Notes under the pieces: model-generated
Seen by the model: only the letters and a program-made list of their open reading frames with translations
Databases searched by the model: none
Told to the model about the DNA's origin: nothing
In this document: piece after piece, positions 57,266 to 64,000 of the stretch
Position numbering within the stretch: position 1 is the stretch's first letter
Layout of the letters: the number at the start of each line of letters is the position of its first letter
Made by a program: the position numbers and the translations under genes
Source of the DNA: Alentia gelatinosa
Lineage: Eukaryota > Annelida > Polychaeta > Phyllodocida > Polynoidae
Length of the DNA: 64,000 nt
Assembly: GCA_950022655.1 (NCBI GenBank)
Contig: OX465582.1
Location: 95,184,704 to 95,248,703 of the forward strand
Direction: 5' to 3'

Positions 57266-57540
57266 ATCACCAGGATAAGTCTACCACCGCTGGGGGTGAA
57301 GGTGAAGAGTGGCTGCAGTGGGACCAGAACCCACAACGTCCTACAACATTTTAGATACAAATCCATTTAAAAATGGACCAGCTTCCTGGTGTCTTGTTTA
57401 ACGTCAGGGGGGCAAGATGGCTGCCTCAATAAGACAATAGCTATGTGCCCTCTAGCTGTGCTGGAAAACTTAGTATCCTCTGCAAAGCTGGAACTAAGAG
57501 TTTCTTTATGTTTTTGTGTGGTTTTTTTTGCATAGATATT

Positions 57541-57718
57541 CAAAGATGCAAGTTTTCTGACGAATGATGGAATTCCGACATTTCATATACATCAACACTC
57601 ATAATGTTAGTATACATATCGATTTATAGCCATTCTGTTCAAAAATAATGTTATAAATGATTTTTTTGTATGCGTTTTAAATTTCCGATTTTTTTACCCT
57701 CATTCCCGACTTTCATCC
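57541..57718. mobile_element. hAT-like short element
   Basis: CAAAGATGCAAGTTTTCTG and GACTTTCATCCCTG are weak inverted ends. An isolated CAGGGATGAAAGTTTCC also occurs near 61934. Confidence 0.45.
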
Positions 57719-60700
57719 CTGAATATTGATGAAATAATTATGACGGCTTTTTTGTTTTCTCCTCCTCTTGTGTTAAATCTTGTCTCGAAACAATCCCCGG
57801 CCAGTTGATGTAGCTTTTGATATTAAAAACCAAATGTGTTTCGTTGTGCACCAGACATGAATACCTGGCCATCTGAGCGAACTTGTTAATCTACTTCTTG
57901 TTACTCATCGTTCGGATACTTGTTAGTCTCTTGATATGAAGTCAGTTTTGAGAGTTTCCGATTACAATGTGCACTTTGCCAGTCTTTAAAAATTGGCGCA
58001 TATGAAGAATCTCCTTGTTGTGAATCTGAGGACATGACCTCTAATTCACCAACTAACGGTTGATGTTTGAATATTGCTACACATAGACTACGTTGTTTGA
58101 AGTCAGTCCATAATTCAGCACTTTTTTTTTTACAGTCGGTGTAGTCCATTGTATCATTCACACACCAAAAAGGAATTCTTAAATTTGTTTTTGTTTTTCA
58201 TCTTACTGGAGACAAACCTGTAAGGCTCATATTTCAAACAAGGAATTATACTGTTCAGGGACCACATTGATCCTATCATTCACAACAAACCTTCATTATC
58301 CCAATCGACACATATTCTGTCAAGGCATCAAGTATATGGCTGAGGTTGACAACGGGGAATGGTGCTATTTATCTATTGATAAAACGGAAATAGAGAGGAG
58401 AGCATGTCTTTTATCTCCTCCCTATAATTTATCTCAGAGGTATATATCCCTTGTTGTAGCTACAGCATACAACTCTGAAGTACAGTCAAATATTTTCTCA
58501 TACATTTACAAGTGGGATTATTCAAACAGCCGTTGATGCAGAAATCCTCGAAGCGTAAAACATGAAATAGCCACACCTCAGCTGTGACATTTAGAAGTTA
58601 AGTAGAATGAGATGAGTGTTCAACGGTGTCTGGCTTAGAGTAGGTGTTGGGTGGGTGTTGTCATGCTTTACTTGGTTTTGGCAGCGCAAAGCCTTAGTGA
58701 TATCAGCTGTGATGTTTTTTTGTTATTTTTTTCAGTAAGGATCTGATGTGATATCGGGCGTGTACGTTATTTTTATTTATGACGTCCTGCTGTTTTTGTT
58801 TTTTTTAAAACTTTTTTTTCTTGTATTTGTTTGAGAAGGCAGCGAACTGTGATATGAGAAATGAGGTCTGTTCACTGATAAATCATGGTTTATAGTTGCT
58901 GTTGTTCGGTTGTCATACACGGGTGTGGTACAGGTCCGTGGAAAAATGAATATATCAGTACGCTACGCAGTTATATTTCCATGTGACAAATCAAATGGTT
59001 TAGCCACAACATAGTCTTCAGTAAAATAAATAGCAACCCCCCCCCACCCCCCAATAAAAAAAGAGAATAACCCTAATAGAGAAGACCTATTGTATGAAAT
59101 ATATATAATATATTTATATTATATATATTAATCTAGCATATATATATATATATATTATATGTATATTATATATATTAAAGTAGCAAATTATTGGCTAAAT
59201 GAAAGACCAGAAAATAACAATCGAGCCATTGAACAAAAAGGTAAATTCTATTGGAAAGATTTAAGACATGAAATATAATATTCATATGATATCAAGTCGT
59301 TAAGTCTAATCTCTAATATTACATCAGCAGGTTTTATAGCATTTGGCCGTAATGAGATTCATGGGATTTATTGAATGCTGACGACATACGAAGCCCCAGT
59401 GTTAACTGTAGATTTATTCTTGCGGTCAAGTTTCCTGTGTAAAGTGTGTGAATACCTGCTGGAGAGAGTAGGATCTTGTGTTGAACTCGTCCGACCCCTG
59501 ACCACCCTGTGTGAACGGAAAGTAGAAGCTACATATAGGCCTCCCAAGCCCTGGTATCTCGGTTAACGACCCACGAGTACCTGTTCAGTTGTTGGGACTT
59601 TTAACATGATTAGATAGAGCCTATACAAAATAGAGAAATGGAGTCAACTAAAAATAAACCAATCCTCCTGAAAGCTTTAATACTATTGCTGGTATATCGT
59701 AAATGAAGTGGTTTGGCGGTTAAAAATAAACCTTCTGGGAGACAGTTTCTGCTTTATTGTAAATAGTTAAGATTTGATCTGAATCTAAACGAAACCGACC
59801 CACTAACCTGGGAACTACTGTAGGCGAAAGAGGTCATCTACTGATGATATGTGTTGGGGGAATGTCACTTTCTTTCAGCCACACCTTGTAGTATTGGGGA
59901 GTTTTCTACAGGCCTCCCAGTGAAACCTATAAAGCTTATATTTCAACTCTTGACCGTGTTTTTTTAAGTAACCTATAAAAACGGCATGCAGATTGAATTT
60001 GAGAAGTTAACTAGACACAAAGTCAAATTGTTAAATGATTAGAAATCCACATTATCAATGTATTTAAGAGATCTTAAAAGTGTCGACAGTTTGTATGACT
60101 TCCTGCCAGTCTGGCTTGCCTGTTGAATCTCAGCACGCACATGGCTATAACCTGATGAGCCAGACATCCTGACATCCTGCAAATTAGTAATACCATAAAT
60201 CCCCACATATAAGATGCAGCTTGTGTATAAAATGCGCCCTGGGTTTGGGAGAATGCTATAAGATGCATCTGGGGCCTGATTTTGCAGGTTTTTAGCACTG
60301 TTCTATAATAATAAACACCTGTGTACAAGACGCACTCCGAGATTGGCCTAATCCTATAAGATGGACCGGGGGTTTGGTTATAATGCATGTTGCGTCATAT
60401 AAACAGGTATTTACGGTAGATAGATACATCATGCTGAATATGTCAACTAAAAAAGAAACACCATATAAAAGCCTATGTTTCTGGCCTTGAAAACCCTGTA
60501 AAAAACTATATATTGATTTTCATAACCTATAAAAGGATACTATATTGAGGGCGAAGGGTATTGGGAAACCTGATTCTAGCATAGAGATTCAATGGAGGTG
60601 TATCACTGTTCGGTTAGTGTGATAGAGAGACAACCACAGTGCAGAGACCAAGGCTATATAGCGACCTATTCAATGAAGATGATACAGTGGAGGTATTGCG

Positions 60701-61048
60701 AGGTGCACCGCCATTAATAAATCATAGTCATATCGGTATCGTTACCTTGTATAGCATGATAATAGTGGATCTATTTTAACCCAGACAATGTTCGGCGTCA
60801 ACGTACGATGTTCAACCTCATCGTGATACGACAGTAAATGTTTCATAGAGTTGAACCAGAAATATAAACGTTTTATCGGAAAGACCCTGAGCACCACATT
60901 CAAAGCGGTTGGAAAATCATAAAGATGCGGGAACAAAACTGAAATATAACCACGGTTCCCTTGCGCCATATGGAATATGTAGAGATTTGAAATAAACAAA
61001 TCTTACACTAAGATGGCACCCAGAGACACCTACATGTAGACTGTTATT
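57719..61048. other. Noncoding stretch
   Basis: No gene is recognised. The frames at 57901-58161 (minus) and 58267-58536 (plus) are under 90 residues with no known motif. 59090-59180 is an AT microsatellite. CCTATAAAA / TATAAGATG words recur around 59930-60540. Confidence 0.45.
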
Positions 61049-61287
61049 GATCGTACTCAACGCCCATGGAGTATTGTAGAAAAATACTCAATGGGGGATG
61101 ATGTCACATATTTTAGCCAATTAGTAAGTTATAGGTGTGAGATTAGATATGAACCGCACTCGATCCATAGCCATGATGATATGCCATTCATTTTGGAGTG
61201 CTGCATAATCTCTCGGCAGTGCCTCGTGAGATTACTCCGCAACCAAAGCTCATGGCATATTGTCAGTGGCTATGGATCTCGGTACAG
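61049..61287 (+). mobile_element. Compound foldback element F, 5' truncated
   Basis: It begins inside module A (TCGTACTCAACGCCCATGG). The palindrome arms GATCCATAGCCATGATGATA / GTCAGTGGCTATGGATC meet at CTCGGCAGTGCCTCG. It is close to the 41199 copy, which has the same arm. Confidence 0.82.
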
Positions 61288-61438
61288 TTCCTGATTAGTA
61301 TGATATATTTGGTTGTTGTATATTTTTTTTAAATTATGACAGAATTCCATTCGACGTACATACATCGTTCTTCCATACAATCAGTGGAACACACAACAGT
61401 TGATTTGAACAGTTTACACATGGATTTCTTGCATTATA

Positions 61439-61471
61439 GCATCTTTGTGATACCGGGTATCACAAAGATGC
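61439..61471. repeat. Perfect 33-nt palindrome
   Basis: GCATCTTTGTGATACC and its exact complement flank a single G. It stands alone in unique sequence. Confidence 0.9.
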
Positions 61472-62458
61472 AAAGCTTTTTGATAGCGTTTCATCATTAA
61501 CATGACCTCTTTCTAATCGTATCTTTGCCGGAGGAGCCTTCCCCGCAGACCGCACACGCCACCTTCACTATCATGTCGGAGGCATGGCTTATAATTAATG
61601 AGAGTTTGGTAGTGCCGGCAATAATGTGGTTAGTGCAAGGCTGGCACGATCTTCGGACAACTAGGCCGCCGGGCTAGTGTTGTTTCTTAGCACCTTAATT
61701 ACTTTAATTGTAATTATTCCCAATTGTGAACTTCTATCAGCCAATCAACTCACATTAATCCATGTGGTTCAAGTTGTAGAATTACAATTTTTGATTCCTT
61801 TTGATATTTTAATCACTCGAGCATTTCGGTGATGTTATAAGCCATCTTGCAAAAACGTAGACTATGCATAGCCATTCATGTGTCTGAAATCCGGTTTCCA
61901 CCCTCATTCCAGCTTTTCGACGATTCAGAAATTCAGGGATGAAAGTTTCCAGATATTATTCAGCTATAGATGGTGGACTTTGAGAACCCATTTCGATATT
62001 TCTTTTTTTTTTCTTCTAAACTGTGGCAGTTTTAGCTGTCATGGTTCCCGGGAGAGCCTCTAATGGTTTCCAGGACAACCCTTAAATATTTCATTTTAGT
62101 TTAAGACGGAGAAAGGGACGAAAAATTAAAATGGAATGATGTAGTTAGGATGTCCCGAGGCCGTAGCGTATTTATAAAACTACATGTATTGCCTTTTCTC
62201 AGCTTTTGTATTGGATTGTTTTTAGTCATCTTTAACGTCCCTGTTTCATATCACCTTTTATCGGTGTAGTTTGTTAAGTGACAGTTGGACTGATACAGCT
62301 ACTGCACTGTTTATTACCATTGAACAAGTATATTTTTTATCCTATACCGATTCCCTGATTTGTACAGAGAAATTCAGGACTGTAGCACTTCCAATAATAA
62401 CCATTATTGTTCAATACGTGGCTAGGTCTGGTTTGAGGGGCAAAAAAAAAATAAAAAA
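61472..62458. other. Noncoding DNA
   Basis: No gene is recognised. Confidence 0.5.

Positions 62459-62521
<63 letters not shown>
62459..62521. repeat. (TAA)n microsatellite
   Basis: About 21 TAA units after an A-rich run. The poly-Ile and poly-Tyr reading frames here are artefacts. Confidence 0.97.
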
Positions 62522-62704
62522 CATTATTATGTATCCATTGGCAATGTGTCACTTTTACTGACCAGGAGTGCAGATTCCGTTTGTCTCTTAGTGACGAAAG
62601 AATATTCGTCCGTCCGTCCCTCCGTACCACGTGACCACTGTGATTCTGCTATTTAGCGAGTTGAAAAATGGCTATTTTAATTGTTTCCAGGTATATAATA
62701 ATAA

Positions 62705-62850
62705 GGAGACATAGTGAGTGTGACTGAATAACATCTTTCCCTTGTTGTTTTGGTCGGATTTATTCCCCTCGTTCTTTGAACTCGATGAATATTTCCAACC
62801 AAAACAACTCGGAACAGATTCCATTCAATCACACTAACCATGTCTCTGTA
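62705..62850. repeat. Foldback palindrome
   Basis: GACATAGTGAGTGTGACTGA / ATTCAATCACACTAACCATG and TTGTTTTGGTCGGA / AACCAAAACAA pair, with tip CCTCGTTCTTTGAACTCG. Confidence 0.8.
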
Positions 62851-63032
62851 TATTACATATATCCCAGCAGATGTCAGCCACAGTGGAGGCCTGGATTAGG
62901 TTTTACCCGGCGAGTGGCAGCGGTCTGGGTGAGGAGGGTTGTTCGTCCCCGGATGATCATTGAGATGATAGACACAGGTCCACAGCCGCAGGACCACCAG
63001 TAAATACCCACAGCCATGATGAGAACCCATTG

Positions 63033-63680
63033 CTTAGACTTGCTCAAGTCTTTGATTATGAACATTCATTAAATGAAAATCGGAATACAATTCATTATAT
63101 TACTATATACCCATGCCGTATATACTGTAAATACGCACCATTTCGGCATATGACGTAAAAATACTGTACGGACCGCTGGTCCGTACACTGAAATACTGAC
63201 CACCTTGCCATACACGTTTATTAAAAAATTGGTTGTTAAGCCAAATGAAATTGATTTTTTTTTATTTCGGGTATATAGTAAATATATAACGTCCAACCAT
63301 GCTTGTACAATTAACAGAACTCGATGATAATTTACCGTTTGTACGGAACTCGGCATAAATGCCTCGTCCGTACAAACCGTAAATTACCATCTCGTTCTGT
63401 GAATTGCACAGCATGGTCAGGACGTTCTATATAAGTATTGATCTTCTCTGACTGGCCCATGAATCAAAGACTTGTCCACTCTGACCAGAATCTCCTGTTT
63501 ATGACCCCAAGCCACTCCCTGTAACCCTGTACCTCCCTCTACCCCTCCCTCTCCCCTCCTCCAGTTCCCTGCCTGCCTGTGTTGTCATAGCAATATATTT
63601 CGCCTACTGCTGCCTATGTCTCGATTGAGATCAAAGTGAGAGGGTATCAATCTCCCAGCAGATATCCTGACCAGTAGCCA
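63033..63680 (+). repeat. Repeat K split by foldback element G
   Basis: GACTTGCTCAAGTCTTTGAT (63039) to ATTCATTATATTAC is the first part and CTTCTCTGACTGGCCCATGA to AGATATCCTGACC the second. They are contiguous in the 45545 copy, so 63100-63438 is an insertion. Confidence 0.85.
63100..63438. repeat. Foldback element G, full copy
   Basis: The left part holds TATATACTGTAAATACGCAC and TACGGACCGCTGGTCCGTA. The main palindrome ACAGAACTCGATGATAATTT / AAATTACCATCTCGTTCTGT has an inner stem GTACGG/CCGTAC and tip CTCGGCATAAATGCCTCG. It ends GGACGTTCTATATAAGTATT, as in the 26385 copy. Confidence 0.88.
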
Positions 63681-64000
63681 GACCTCTGCTTGGGGAGTGT
63701 GGTGCAAAATCGTGCCAGTTTACATGGCCGATTACAGATGAGACCAGTCCCTGTGTCACTCAGAAGGGGTGGAGGGGTAGACTACAGGGACTGAGGCCAG
63801 TCTACCCATTGCTGTGTGGCCGCCTGCTGCAGGCTATGTCCTCCCACTGCCAGCCCACACTCACCAGGCTGTGGGCACAGAGTTAGCCACCGACCTGTTC
63901 GCAAAGTCTGCCCCACTTCATAACGGATCAGCTGGGGCCTGTTGAACAAGTAGGCAACAAACGATTTCTGGGGTGGTTTTTTTTGGTAAATGTCTTTTAT
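63681..64000. other. Noncoding DNA to window end
   Basis: CAGGGACTGAGGCCAGTCTAC words related to repeat K occur at 63740-63810. No gene is seen. Confidence 0.5.

Noticed and set aside
57901..58536. Two unlabelled frames of 86 and 89 residues as genes
   Set aside because: No motif, no ATG context or splice support, and length compatible with chance in AT-rich DNA.
62271..62630. Poly-Ile / poly-Tyr frames
   Set aside because: Translation of the (TAA)n microsatellite.

Overview
The window is 64 kb of animal nuclear DNA. It has interrupted genes with GT-AG introns, dispersed LINE, SINE and MITE copies, long microsatellites and very low gene density. A Rap2-type GTPase shows it is metazoan. SINE and LINE tails ending in GGACGTTAAATC plus an AACC run, and the general repeat style, suggest a lophotrochozoan, most likely a mollusc. 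The species cannot be fixed from sequence alone.

The most striking object is a DNA transposon of about 11.2 kb (4574-15811). It has perfect 31-bp terminal inverted repeats and is flanked on both sides by TTAA. On the minus strand it carries one gene whose three exons join in frame through consensus splice sites into a predicted 1,250-residue protein. That protein has a basic N-terminus, low-complexity repeat regions, a Cys/His cluster, a D...D...D motif set (DFAENW, TDSPSSQYRNR, HGKGACDG) and a C-terminal Tudor-like region, so it is read as the transposase. At least 15 copies of GGACGTGA lie only in the two subterminal regions, often as pairs 20-22 bp apart. Inside are a 372-bp tandem repeat, a higher-order tandem array made from a captured SINE fragment, duplicated pieces of the transposase 5' exon, two small plus-strand ORFs and a nested MITE just upstream of the start codon.

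The only confident host gene is a Rap2-like small GTPase (CDS 17431-17970, plus strand, 179 aa). Its CDS is uninterrupted, its upstream region has ETS- and YY1-like motifs, and there is a splice donor just after the stop. A pseudogene-like or exon remnant of unknown identity runs off the left edge on the minus strand.

Most of the rest is layered repeats. They include a 5'-truncated LINE with poly(A) and one nonsense codon (29596-31060), an older LINE fragment (3786-4372), and a young 300-bp LINE insertion with a 13-bp target duplication (38473-38772). A tRNA-derived SINE has two copies with perfect 12-13 bp target duplications and shares its 3' tail with that young LINE. There are pogo-like, hAT-like, piggyBac-like and T2/Kolobok-like MITEs, several nested insertions, and a large group of foldback palindromes. 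Those palindromes have different stems but a recurring tip of the form CTCRGC-loop-GCYTCG. Several satellites are clearly amplified pieces of transposable elements (6955-7865, 19430-19770, 56410-57260).
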